From Branchiostoma floridae (lineage: Eukaryota > Chordata > Leptocardii > Amphioxiformes > Branchiostomatidae): a DNA stretch of 64,000 bases. This document shows, piece after piece, positions 33,903-45,290 of the stretch; the first letter of the stretch is position 1; the number at the start of each line of letters is the position of its first letter. The notes under the pieces were generated by a model that worked only from the letters and a program-made list of their open reading frames with translations, did not search any database and was not told where the DNA came from. Both the position numbers and the translations under genes were made by a program. The stretch is from assembly GCF_000003815.2 (NCBI RefSeq), contig NC_049988.1:2226785-2290784 (forward strand), given 5' to 3'.

Positions 33903-34345
33903 AGAGACTGGACTATGCGATAAGGACCTCAGTAAGATGATGAAAGATAGATAACACTAGAAGTGAAGCATTGGCAAAGTTCCGCTTCCAGTGTAATTTA
34001 ATTTTCATCATTTCAGTGAGGTCCTTATCGCATAGTCCAGTCTCTGATTCAATAAAGTTCTTTAGCGTAAGGTGTGGACGGCCTCTTCTCCTGTTTGCTT
34101 CTGGGGACCAAAAGAGCAGTTTACCGACTGGTTCGCCATGTCGAATAACATGTTAACCAAGGCTTAAACGGCGTCGTCTGACTTCAGTTGATACAGATGG
34201 AAGAGCCCGATACAATTCTTTGTTTGTCGTGTGTTCCCACCAAGGTTTGTTGTATACAACACGTAGCATCCTGGTGAAGGAACCGTCCAGTTTCTTGGTA
34301 CATGGACTGAGGAGTATTCATTGTCCATGACTCACAGCCATAAAA
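33903..34345 (-). pseudogene. LINE ORF2 C-terminal fragment with an inverted copy of its end
   Basis: On the minus strand, about 34320 to 34000, the reading CTKKLDGSFTRMLRVVYNKP, NKELYRALPSVSTEVRRRRL, an in-frame stop, HVIRHGEPVGKLLFWSPEAN, RRRGRPHLTL and FIESETGLCDKDLTEMM matches the C-terminal region typical of RTE/CR1-type ORF2 proteins (the LD-T-ML, LY-x-LP, RRL-x-GH-x-RH, GRP order). The piece 34002-34045 is also present in inverted orientation at 33903-33946 (AGAGACTGGACTATGCGATA), making a hairpin of about 44 bases with a 55-base loop. The element is truncated and broken. Confidence 0.7.
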
Positions 34346-34349
34346 TTAA

Positions 34350-35059
34350 ATGGAGATAATACAAGATTGGAATACTCTAGTTTTTGTTTCTTTTTTTATG
34401 TAATACACCCACGTTGGATGTTGAGTAATACTGATATATAACAATATTACATCACCATTATAGTAATATTAATAGGTACTAATAGAAATACTAATTCGTC
34501 TGACTTCTTTTAGGTGAGGAAATTTCTCTGAAATCACTTCTACCCCGTCATCCTCAATATTATTAGTAAGTCCCGAACTTGCGCAGAAGTCCCAAAGGCC
34601 CGAACTTGCACTACCCTGCCATGGAAACTGCTTCTTTTTCAGCATGCCCGCAGTCTAAAAGAAGAAACTCATCCATTTCCAGTGAAAATCTTGTATTACG
34701 TATACTGTAACCGCCGTGACACTGTCCTATCTGCTGAGACATTGGGTCGGGGATTAAATTTATCAATTAGTTTCCTAGTAAACATCCTACACAGGACAAT
34801 GTACAGTTGTATCGGTGTTGATAAGCGTGCGATTATGTGATAGTAGGATTTTCTCTCAAAGAGAAATCTCCATTTAGACAAGGTAGATTATCTAACTGCA
34901 TCACCGAACACAGTGTACGTCGATAAGGCCGAGTGTTGTTCTCTAGAAGACCGAGCAGAAGAGCGTTTGTGAAGTGGATAGTGCGTCGTTGTGAATAATC
35001 CATTGGAAACGGCAAGCCAGAAACACCAGAGGAATCAGAGTTGGACTTACTCCAAGCTT
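34350..35059. other. No gene recognised
   Basis: AT-rich sequence with no long frame and no recognised repeat ends. Best open segments (34696-34881 and 34833-35015 minus) lack domains. Confidence 0.4.
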
Positions 35060-35063
35060 TTAA

Positions 35064-35979
35064 CCCTCAAGCACCCGACCTTTTTTTACGACTAAAATGA
35101 CCGAGTGGGGTCCAAACGGACCCCAAAATGTTTTGTTCATAATATCTCAGTACCATTTCTTATCGGCGATCATTGTATATAAATTGATTCTTCAATGTAA
35201 GAGGAAGATTTTGATATGTTAAGATGTTGCTAATTCCAACTCATTATCATAATTTATGTAAAATTTCAGAAGGACCACGTTTTGCACTAAACCTATTCCG
35301 ACTCATGAACGGCTATAGCTAAAGCTACGAAACTTGGTAATTTATCACAAAATATTATTCGCAAAAGTTTTAGTCAATAAAGTAAGTTTATCATATTTTG
35401 GGGGTTGCCATGGCAACCATATTCTAACAGGCATATTTTTGCCAAAATTTGACAATTTTAATGTAAACAAGGTTTTCTTGGTAAACTACACCTGTTTTCT
35501 GACAACAATTAAATTCTATGAAATTCAATGTAATTTTCATGACTTAAAATTTATAATTTATGCTAATTCATGACGTCATTGTTCAAAATCCAAGATGGCC
35601 ACCCTGATTAGGTAAATGACGTCATAATGTCGCCACATTACATGTTGATGACACAGAGATTTTTGTGATGATTTAGGTTTACATTGCTATTATCATCTGA
35701 AAGTTTGGTAGTCATACTATAAGTGGTTAAGGAGTTAGCCTCCAAAGTTTGTTTTAAAAACTGCACATTTTTGCTGGGGTCCCCAGAGGAACTGAACACA
35801 AACTTTCTTAATAATTTCCAAATTATTGTACCAATCTTTGCGAAAAACTTAGGAGAAGGTATAAGACAAACAGACTGACAAAGTCACTGAAGGATTTTTC
35901 CTCCAGATCAAAAATGTTCAAATGGCACTTCAAAATGTACGTTTGGGTTCTAAATGGACCCCACTCGGGTGTTTGAGGG
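35064..35979. mobile_element. piggyBac-type MITE with TTAA flanks (916 bp)
   Basis: The left tip CCCTCAAGCACCCG and the right tip (complement of CGGGTGTTTGAGGG) are inverted repeats of about 14 bases with one mismatch, bordered on both sides by TTAA (35060-35063 and 35980-35983). A subterminal dyad GGGGTCCAAACGGACCCC lies at about 35107, and TGGACCCCACTCGGG at the other end. The inside is AT-rich without ORF and contains ATGACGTCAT palindromes at about 35572 and 35616. TTAA duplication plus CCC tips is the piggyBac signature. Confidence 0.85.
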
Positions 35980-36268
35980 TTAAAGTTTGTTAATTACAAC
36001 CATTTGGTCAATCCTGTTAAAAGTCTTTTAAAAATCCGCAATCACGAGTGTAGTGATGTGTCAAAAGTTTATTAGAGCATCCGGCTATGCAGCGTGTGGT
36101 GGACCTTCCCTTCAGTCCTCTGTACTTATGTAGGTATAATGAATGCATGGTGTCTTGTAGGATCCTAGAAACCTTAATAACACATGGTTTAGCCAATATG
36201 TCTACGTGAGAAACCAAGTTGAACGTAGTTTTGTAGCGCATGGAGGTTAGGCATGGTGTTTTATCTTA

Positions 36269-38409
36269 TCAATCATCATTTAATTGATCCAAATCTAGTT
36301 GTTCCATAACTGCCCTGTGTTTCTCTTCCTTCCATCGAGCAAGTGCCTCCCATATCACAATAGAAAACGCCCCTATCAGTACACATGATAGACCTAAGCC
36401 ATCTAAAACTGTCGGAGCGAACCCTAACATCGCCCACTGTAAGCCATAGGACGGAAACGCGCTGAGCTGAATCATTGCGATTACTGCATTTACCTCTACT
36501 AACGTCGCACCGAGGTAGAAGAACAATATAAAATTGCCGTGACTAAGACAGCTTAGCGCGAGAACTCCTGCCGTCCCTGGTTCAATGTGCCACGTGGAAC
36601 TGGCGAGAAACGCTCCTATCCCAGTAGACAGGGTGCTGATGACGTACGTGTATGTTGCAATCTTTACTATCGGGGTGGATTTCAAGAGACCTTTGACACC
36701 AACGTCAAGCATGGAGCATGTCAGTGATCCGGCTATGGTGAGAACTATTCCAACAGTGACGTCTGTAGTTTCCGCTGATGACGTCATGTTGATGAAGCTG
36801 CCGTAGCTAAGAATCACGACGCCTGCTACACACCACATGCTGCCGATGATGGTTACTCGAGTCGGGACCTGGAATGTTAAAAAAGAAGATTATTTCACTT
36901 AAAGAAATCGAAAAGCTGTCTCATATTGCGAATATATAATTCAAATGAGGGGATTATGAGTTGAGTCGCGTTTGGGACCATCATAAGTATGTAGATGTTT
37001 TTTGTACACAGTTCACAGTTATGTAACGCTAGTTCACCTTTATCAATGGGGTAACCTATATTGTTTTTTAAAAGCCGGTATCCGAGGACATCGACTCATG
37101 ATCAACGGACGGTTGTTTTTAATTCAAAATATTTTGTTTTAATTATTGCAATTTGAAACCACCGACCGTTTTGATAATTTGGCTAAAAATTGCCTAAAAG
37201 CCCAGTTTTCAAATACGACATATATATTTTACTCCTTGGAAAAAGGTGAAATAGCGTTAGGCAGGTAAATATTTGTGGTTGTGTCAGAAGACAATTCATA
37301 ATGCATGCTTTATTTATGAATACTTTTTACCTCCTGAAGGAAGATGCGGGACAAGACCACCACAAAAACCGGCATACTGGCGTTCAAGACGGCTTCTGTG
37401 TTCGCAGGTGGAATAAACTGGTACGCAGTGAACAGACAAAGCATGCTGGTAAATCGAGTCAATCCTTGGAAAATCAGTTGTAGTCCCTGTTTCCAGTCGT
37501 CAGGCAATATGTATGGCCGTTGGTACACAGTGACGCACAAGGCCACAGTGAGAATTAATAAGTCATTCAAGAAGAGTATCTGGTATGATGTGTATCCTCG
37601 GTCTCCTACATATCGTGACGAGGCAGGGACTACACCTTTGAAGAAACCGCTTGCTAGGCAGGCTGCTACTCCTGAGAGGTTCTGAAAAATAAAGCACACA
37701 TAGTTACATTACTGAAAGCCTTTCATTCTACTTTTCAGTCTTTCAATGATTTCCTCCCTACCGACTTCCGTGTCCTGATTCAGAAGTAGGTATTCAGAAA
37801 CCGGTGGATAACATTTAAGCTATGGCCCGTTGTAGTTTTGAGTAGTTATTTCTTGACAATATTTCAGCCTGTACATCTTGATTCCCGAAACGAAATTCAA
37901 AATCAAATTTCTTATCGAAAATAATGCATTGATTTGACAAAGTGTGCTTTGAGCTAAAAGCCCGACGTCTGCCTGCATTCTGGTTCAAGTAGAGAACTTC
38001 AATGAGGGTGAGTTTTGAAAATTATATTCTTTGACTAATCTGTTATTTTTATAAATAAATTAACAACAACAAATTCTGACCGTGTGTACGTTGATCAGAT
38101 GGTAAGTCAATGAATGACAAAGTTCTTTGTCAGCTAAATCTACCTTTAAGTTATTGGATTCAAGCCTACAAGATAATACAAAACATATATCAGTAAACAT
38201 TTTCTTACCTTGATCCAGAGTCTCCAATTCCTGCCCTTTTTGTGATCCTCAGAACTCCTATCTCGTAAATGTTGGGCCATCTTGTAACTATTGTCTGCAT
38301 CATCAACTCGCTTCATTCTTGGTCGTTGGGGTAGTTTTCTGTAGTAGGCATTTAAAGGATTTAGCTCAATCTTCTGTTGCTGTTGTTGTTGCTTCTTTTT
38401 AACTAACAT
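36269..38409 (-). CDS. SLC35G-like drug/metabolite transporter, three exons
   Basis: Exons on the minus strand: 38409-38209, 37681-37331 and 36868-36269. All have GT-AG borders and phase 0 joins, giving 383 residues. Residues 1-67 are a hydrophilic Lys/Gln-rich cytosolic tail with a run of seven Gln. The rest has about ten hydrophobic segments in two EamA-type halves. The first half ends with PPANTEAVLNASMPVFVVVL and RIFLQE, where the last exon joins with VPTRVTIIGSMWCVAGVVIL. The second half includes SCLSHGNFILFFYLGATLVE and a charged cytosolic C-terminus (RWKEEKHRAVMEQ). Length and layout fit the SLC35G (TMEM20/AMAC1-like) branch of the drug/metabolite transporter superfamily, whose substrates are poorly known. 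The start Met at 38409 is the first in frame. A plus-strand shadow frame at 37344-37685 is not coding. Confidence 0.85.
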
Positions 38410-39059
38410 TAACTCCTACCACCACGATATTCTTTAATAGCATTGATCTGTGTTGACCAAATATCTTTCAAGGGTATCATGAGCTGGAAACAAAGGATTT
38501 GTCCTCCTGTTTTACAATTGCCCGCGGAGAATCCTGTTCTTCTGTTGTGCAATTGCAAGCGGCTTCTAGGTTAGCAATTATGTATAATAAATAGGTTATA
38601 GTTATGTATAATACAGAGGTTATACGTAAATCAAAGGTTACATACAGTACATGGTTATACATATATTACTTGTCAGCGAGTCATAGAAATATCCTTTGTT
38701 TTTTGCAATTCAAATCTCACAGCTGCAGCAATAATACATATTTTGAGAAATTATATATCGTTACAGTACCCACCATAGTGGGTGTCGTGAAAACCATTCT
38801 TATAGAACGAGAGTTTTAAATATCTTGCAGCAAGTGGCCGTAGGTAACATACTCTGTGACCTGATTATGGTTTATGTCGGTTGTGATGTTTTCTGTGGTG
38901 TATGACTCGGTTTTTTATATCGCATACAGAACACATCACACCAACTCATACCAAAAGCTTGCTTAAAAGCTAACATACCTATCACTGCAAAATTTAAAAC
39001 AGTCCTGTACGCATTAACAGAAAAATCAGCGTCTCAATCGAACGACACAAAATGAAAAC
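38410..39059. other. Upstream region of the transporter gene
   Basis: AT-rich sequence with a short repeated phrase GGTTATA/TATGTATAATA (38578-38660). No TATA box or start site can be assigned with confidence. No other gene is seen. Confidence 0.4.
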
Positions 39060-39690
39060 AAGAAAACACCGTGCATCATCGTCTAACTCTGTGCAGAGGA
39101 CCTGCCAAACCACAAACGTATGCAACATCGGGAACATGCAGATACCGATGCGAACGCGTGTTACATTGACGATCAGTGAACATCACCTATCTGCTTGCAA
39201 TATTCAATTACAGCAAGGCTCACATAAAGCGGCCCTGGAACAAAACATCGTAAGACGAACGATTTATAGGGGTGATATTTTATTACATCCATAATAAAAC
39301 CAGCTGCCGCGAAAAAAACACGTGCATCATCGTCAACCTCAATGCATAGGACCTGCCAAACCACATACGAATAAAACGACGGGAACATACAGATAAAGAT
39401 GCAAACGTGCCTCACTTTGCCGATCAGACAAAATCACGCATCTGCTTGACAATATCAAATTACCGCAGGACCCACATACAGGGGATCTGGACCAATACAC
39501 CAGAAGACGAACATTTTGTAGGGGCGTTATTTTCATTACATCCGTAATAAAACCAGCTGCCGCCAAAAAAAACCCACGTGCATCATCGTCAACCTCAGTG
39601 CAGAGGACCTGCCAAACCACAAAGGATTCAGACGACGGGAACATACAGATACAGCTGCGAACGCGGGGAAACGTGACAAAACTAAAAGTC
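39060..39690. repeat. Tandem repeat, unit about 251-256 bp, 2.5 copies
   Basis: GTGCATCATCGTC starts at 39071, 39322 and 39578. Each is followed by GTGCAGAGGACCTGCCAAAC, a GGGAACAT-CAGAT phrase and, in the first two copies, CAGAAGACGAAC-like and AATAAAACCAGCTGCCGC blocks. The third copy is cut at about 39685, where the phrase GCCAGAGGTTACCCTCT appears in duplicate (39693 and 39712). Divergence between copies is appreciable, so the array is old. Confidence 0.88.
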
Positions 39691-39855
39691 TGTCGCCAGA
39701 GGTTACCCTCTTCGCCAGAGGTTACCCTCTGGTCACAGACTAAAAAAAACTTTGCAAAGTCAAGAACGACCTCAGAGCACTGCGGACACCGCAAGGGCCG
39801 CTGTGCGAACTGATTCCAGGGCACGCGCACCCTACAAAGAAACAGTGAACATTAG

Positions 39856-40091
39856 AACCCTTAAACTGCCAGAGTTTCAGCCCTATAAAATGCTATCAGT
39901 GCCAGAGTTGGTTACTGACCTCCAAAAAGAAACCCCGAACAAGGCCGAAGTCCCTAACTTCCGGGGTTGGTGTGCTACACGCGCGCAGAGCTGCTACTTT
40001 GGCAGAATACGCTATCCGGATATATCCGGGCGCGGCACACAGGACATGTATAGGTGTGCCGGATATATCCGGTTTTGGTAGTTTAAGGGTT
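39856..40091. mobile_element. MITE of about 236 bp with nested dyad
   Basis: Tips AACCCTTAAACTGCCAGA and the complement of GGTAGTTTAAGGGTT are inverted repeats. Flanks are TTAG on the left and TTAA on the right, compatible with a TTAA target duplication with one change. Inside, GGATATATCCGGGCG (about 40017) and CCGGATATATCCGG (about 40058) form a second inverted pair. No ORF. Confidence 0.65.
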
Positions 40092-40549
40092 TTAAGTACT
40101 AAACGTTGTGATGAGGTTACCTGTCTCCCCTGACACAATATAAACTTTCACAGGGATGGCTACTGTCATATGGCCTATGTCCATAAGAATTTTACGGAGT
40201 TTATACGATCCACTTCATGTATCAATAAACACTGAATTTATACTGAATTTATTCAAGGTTGACTTGTTCGGATCACATGCATACCGTAAAACGTGTATGT
40301 ATTCGGTAAAACAAGCGCTTCTCTCAGACGTGGATAGTATGTTTTCAGTTTTAAAAATTCGCATTTGTCTTATTAGTTCATATGCGTTCCCTAAAGCCCA
40401 TATTAACTTTGTAAAAGTCGTATATTGGTTAGACATCTCTTTAGTAGACCTATATCGGTAAAATTGCCTTCTAGCAGATGAAGAGATTATTGCAGAAAAA
40501 AAGAATGTATAGCTGCAAACATGACTTTAATCGATAGGGAGCTTTAGGC

Positions 40550-41470
40550 TCGTTCTCATTTAAATGTCGAAATGCTGTCGCCTGACTTTACGGCTTGATA
40601 TGGAGAAAATTATAGACAACATCACTGGTTCCTTCATTTTTCCATAACCCCTGTAATGTTTTACAAAAGATGCACAACAACATTCGTATTAGTTGATGGC
40701 TTAGACGGTTATTATAGCCACGGATCGGATTTCACACCCTAAAAAAATGGCTGTCGCCTGAGAAGAAACGAATAATTCAAATAGTAGCCAAAAATGTAAC
40801 AATTCAGTTCCCAGAATAATTGTTCGGCAGGTGAAACCAGCTACCAAGGACCTCTGCCCGATCACGTCAGATCGCTCCTGTCACTGATCTTGGAGGCTGT
40901 GTGAGGTGGTTTATGCCTGTCGCCAGATTCTGTATAAACGTTACCACCACGAGTACGATGGTTGCCACGGTTTTATTATCCACGTATAAGACTAGAAATT
41001 ACCGTTTTTGTGACGCTGCACAGTTTTTCTGGCTTCCTAAGGAAACAAGAAAGGGTTGTTGACTGTTATTTGTATCCCACCTTGCTTAACAAAATGTTGT
41101 ACAGAAATGACTGTAACAAACGTTACCATTGTTCGATGCTATCTAAGCTTTCTATTTGACTTGGTGTAAAAAAGGTACCCACTTTTCAAATGTCCCTTGG
41201 GACATCCACGTATACCTAAATGATGTCGTCAATAAGGTAAGTCCTTTAGAAGAAAACAGGGTAAAGTTTACTGTTGTAACAAACGTTACCGGTAACGTTT
41301 GTTACCTGCCCTGTAATGTATTACCAATGGGACCGAAAAAAATAAGTAGCCATTTTTGGGCTATGGTTAAAAGAGGAATTTTCCTAAACAACCAGGTAAT
41401 TTCACTGAAAATAAAGCCGATTTATTTTTCGACCAAAAAAATGCCATTTTCGACATTTCAATGAGAACGA
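40550..41470. mobile_element. Non-autonomous element of about 0.92 kb
   Basis: The left TCGTTCTCATTTAAATGTCG and the complement of the right CGACATTTCAATGAGAACGA form about 24-bp terminal inverted repeats with one mismatch. No transposase is inside. The motif GTAACAAACGTTACC occurs at 41113, at 41276, and inverted at 41291, the last two making a perfect 30-base palindrome. Target duplication is not evident. Confidence 0.65.
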
Positions 41471-41579
41471 TTGTTTAGTGACACGTGGCGCTTTTCAATT
41501 GCCACAATGATGTAATTAAAAGGTTGCAGTTCGAGCGGCTAGGCATGTCTGAAATTAAAAAAAAAGCCAACTAAAAATA

Positions 41580-43085
41580 TAGACAGGGCGACAGACGAGT
41601 AGGGACGCAGACATGGATTCAGACAAACAGCTACATAGAGTCAGACAGATAGTGCCGTAGACAGGTAGGGACGCAGAAAAGGAGTCAGACAGACAACTAC
41701 AGAAAGCCAGACAGACATTGCAACAGAAGGGGCAGGGATGCATCAGGGAGTCAGACAAAAATCTACAGAAAGCCAGACAGACAGGGCGATAAACGGACAT
41801 GGATGCAGACAGGGATTCAGACAGACAGCTACAGAAAGCCAGACAGACAGGGCGACAGACGGGTACGGACGCAGACAAGGATTCAGACTGACAGCTACAG
41901 AGAGTCAGATAGTAAGGGTTACAGACGGGCAGGGACGAAGACAGGGAGTCAGACAGACAGCTACAGAAATCCAGACAGACAGGGCGACAGGCGAACAGGG
42001 ATGCAAACAGGGAGTCAGACAGACAGCTACCGAAAGCCAGACAGACAGGGAGACAGACGGGTTGGGACGCAGACAGGGAGTCAGACGGACAGAGAGTCAT
42101 ACAGACATGGCAGCAGGTTGGCAGGGACACAGACAAGGATTCAGGCAGACAGCTACAGAAAGCCAAAAAGACGGGGCGAAAGACGGATAGGGACGCAGAC
42201 AAGGAGTCAGGCAGACAGCTACAGAGAGTCAGACAGATGGGCAGGGATGCAGAGAGTGAGTCAGACGGACAGAGAGTCAGACAGACAGGGCGACAGACGG
42301 GCAAGGATGCAAACAGGGAGTCAGGCAGACAGCTACAGAAAGCCAGAAAGACATGGCGAAAGACGGATAGGGACGCAGACAAGGAGTCAGGCAGACAGCT
42401 ACAGAGAGTCAGACAGACATGGAGACAGACGGGCAGGGACGCAGACAGGGAGTCAGGCAGACAGCTACAGAGAGTCAGACAAACAGGGTCATAGACGGGC
42501 AGGAACTACAGAGAGTCAGACAGACAGCAGGGTGACAGACGGGTAGCGACGCAGACAAGGAGTCAGACGGACAGAGAGTCAGACAGACAGGGCGACAGAC
42601 GTTCTGGGACGCAAACAGGGAGTCAAAAAGACAACAGAGAGATAGACAGACTGGGCAACACGTGGGCAGGGACGCAGACAGGGAGTAAGACGGACAGAGA
42701 GCCAGACAGACAGTGCCATAGACGGGCAGGACGCAGACAGGGAGTCAGAAAGACAGAGAGTTAGACAGACTGGGTGACAGATGGGCAGGGACGCAGACAA
42801 CGAGTCAGGCAGACAGCTACAGAGAGTCAGACAGACAGGGCGACAGACGGGCAGGGACGCAGACAGGGAGTCAGACGGACAGAGAGTCATGCAGACAAGG
42901 CGACAGACAGGCAGGGACGCAAACAAGGATTCAGGCAGACAGCTACAGAGATTCCGACACAGAGTCAGACAGACGGGTAGGGACACAGACAGGGAGCAGA
43001 CAGACAGAGCGTCAGACAGACAGTTCAACAGACGAGCAGCGACGCAGACAGGGGTTCAGAGAGACAGAGAGTCAGACACATAGTG
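41580..43085. repeat. 1.5-kb CAGACAG-type minisatellite, unit about 60-66 bp
   Basis: The cycle is GGGACGCAGACAGGGAGTCA, GACAGACAGCTACAGAGAGT, CAGACAGACAGGGCGACAGA and CGGGCA, repeated over 20 times with insertions and deletions. Examples are at 42309, 42375 and 42441 (spacing 66). Because most unit lengths are multiples of three, long frames stay open on both strands (plus 41803-42546, an Arg/Gln/Asp-rich repeat; minus 42382-41555, a Cys/Leu/Ser/Pro-rich repeat). I see no start context, splice site or domain to support a gene. Confidence 0.9.
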
Positions 43086-44110
43086 TGTATCCTTTCTGTT
43101 TGACCCCCTGGCCGCTTTCCTGTTCGTCTGAATCCATGCCTGCTTGACTTACTGTCTGTCTGTTCCCTATCTGCTCCACTATCTGCCAGTAAATTTTCTG
43201 TTCTACCTCTGTGGAATATCTAACATGAATTTCCCTGGATGCAATATACTTTATTAAGCCCAATAGCTATGATACAATGAAGTACGTAGCTAATATTCCT
43301 GGACTGTAACAGTTTGAGACATTTAAAAAAAACGTACAAATTACATGCAATTTTTACAGCTGGTATTACGGTAAGATATATAATATGATAGGAAATCGTT
43401 TGTCAGCTGCTCAAAAGGGCCTTAAAACAGTAAATCAATGTTGTTCATCCAACTTTGCAGCAAAGGTAATACCTGTCGTAAAAATTGGACGTATAATGAA
43501 TGCTTATTTTTGTGTTTAAATTGTAGACTCAAGGTTACGTTAACACTTTCTTGTGTATTTTTTATGATCATTAATTTCAATAGGAGAGAGGCACTAACAG
43601 AGACATTCCAGTCCCCGTCACACATACGTCAAAACTCTGGCCTGATCCATGGCCTTATCGTAATCTTTTAACCCAACGCAACTCAACCAAAGGTTGCATA
43701 GAGCTTTTCCAACCAATGTTGAACTGACTTGAATTGACAGAAAAGATTACTTACCTCAATCAGCGTGAAGAAATGGAGCGGTGTAAAATCACGATTGCCT
43801 GCTTAGCTCTGTAAGCATTGCCTTGCAGAAAGACTGGTTGGGTTGGTTGACAACATAATAGCGATACGTTTCAGTTAACTGTGTCAAGGTTCCCCAAAAC
43901 ATAATTTTATAAAACTATTGTTTTCAGAGTTACCTATCATTTATCGTCATTTGTGAATCCACTTTAATTTTGCAGCTGTGGTTCTAAATGTTTACATGAT
44001 TATACGTTTACTTTGTGTTCAGCTTTATAGAAGAGACCTACACAAACGTCTTCTGTTGGCAATCTACTGAAATGACCTGTTATAATTTATGGGAAACATA
44101 ATCTGAGAAG
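43086..44110. other. No gene recognised
   Basis: AT-rich intergenic sequence with only short open segments (the longest about 77 codons) and no repeat ends recognised. Confidence 0.45.
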
Positions 44111-44115
44111 ACAAA

Positions 44116-44655
44116 GACTAACGTCCTATTTCTGGGTTTAAGACTAACGTCCTGTTTCTGGGTTTAAGACTAACGTCCTGTTTCTGGGTTTAAGACTAAC
44201 GTCCTATTTCTGGGTTTAAGACTAACGTCCTGTTTCTGGGTTTAAGACTAACGTCCTGTTTCTGGGTTTAAGACTAACGTCCTGTTTCTGGGTTTAAGAC
44301 TAACGTCCTGTTTCTGGGTTTAAGACTAACGTCCTGTTTCTGGGTTTAAGACTAACGTCCTGTTTCTGGGTTTAAGACTAACGTCCTGTTTCTGGATTTA
44401 AGACTAACGTCCTGTTTCTGGGTTTAAGACTAACGTCCTGTTTCTGGATTTAAGACTAACGTCCTGTTTCTGGGTTTAAGACTAACGTCCTGTTTCTGGG
44501 TTTAAGACTAACGTCCTGTTTCTGGGTTTAAGACTAACGTCCTGTTTCTGGGTTTAAGACTAACGTCCTATTTCTGGATTTAAGACTAACGTCCTGTTTC
44601 TGGGTTTAAAACTAACGCCCTGTTTCTGGGTTTAAGACTAACACCCTATTTTCAG
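44116..44655. repeat. 26-bp minisatellite, about 20 copies
   Basis: The unit GACTAACGTCCTGTTTCTGG plus GTTTAA repeats every 26 bases from 44116, with few variants (CTATTT for CTGTTT, GGATTT for GGGTTT). High homogeneity indicates recent amplification. The last two units decay (ACGCCC, ACACCC). It is unlike a CRISPR array: there are no unique spacers. Confidence 0.95.
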
Positions 44656-44879
44656 ATTAGTTTTGAAAAAGCCATTGGTTAAATAGTAACGAAACACCAA
44701 CACGGTGCCAAACTACCGCTGCGCTACGCGATCTGAATGCTAGAATGTGTCGTCTGTCAATAATATTCTCGAAATTGTTTGACTGATGTGGTACCGAACT
44801 GTTTAAAGTGTATTTAACTACCACCTGCGACTTATCGATACCACATTTTGAGCATAAAGATCTAAATCATTCTGTTATA

Positions 44880-45290
44880 TAGAAGGGACCCTCTTGATGA
44901 ATTTCATTTTATAATGGAATGTTCTAGATACGCTAGTTTACCAACGAATTATTCACGTTTCTCGAAGCAAGTACAACATATTTCAAAAGACTCGATGCTA
45001 CAGACAGATTTGCACATTTATTTAGATGTCAGAACTCCCATAATGCAAAAATAGGCAAATATATCAACGACTGCTTTGCTATTAGAAAGAATACTGAAGC
45101 TAATGATTAGCCTACTTCATTTTTATGATACTATATGAATGAATTATGCATATTAGCCCTTATTGTTATGTTAACTATGATGTTAAGCTTTATCCTTACC
45201 TCTATTTTGTACTTTATGTAATAGTTGTTGCCATACTTTGTACCATGTACAATTGTCGTGCAATAAAGTTCTTCATATAAAATATAGGCC
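44880..45290 (+). pseudogene. LINE 3' end remnant
   Basis: At about 44985-45110 a degenerate plus-strand reading (DATDRFAHLFRCQNS, then KIGKYINDCFAIRKNTEAND) aligns in pattern with the end of the ORF at 54471-54761. The following 3' region, with ACCATGTACAATTGTCGTGC then AATAAAGTTCTTCATAT (about 45241-45280), resembles the tail at 54825-54885 (TACCATGTACTTGCAATTAG, AATAAACTTCTTATAT). Both are therefore 3' ends of one LINE family. This copy is short and decayed. Confidence 0.5.

Noticed and set aside
37344-37685. Plus-strand 113-codon frame
   Set aside because: It is the antisense shadow of exon 2 of the transporter gene, which has clear splice borders and membrane-protein sequence on the minus strand.
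41555-42546. 247-codon plus and 275-codon minus frames as repeat proteins
   Set aside because: Both are translations of one tandem DNA repeat whose unit length is mostly divisible by three; there is no independent evidence of coding.
44116-44655. CRISPR-like regular array
   Set aside because: The 26-base units are contiguous with no unique spacers, and the genome is animal.
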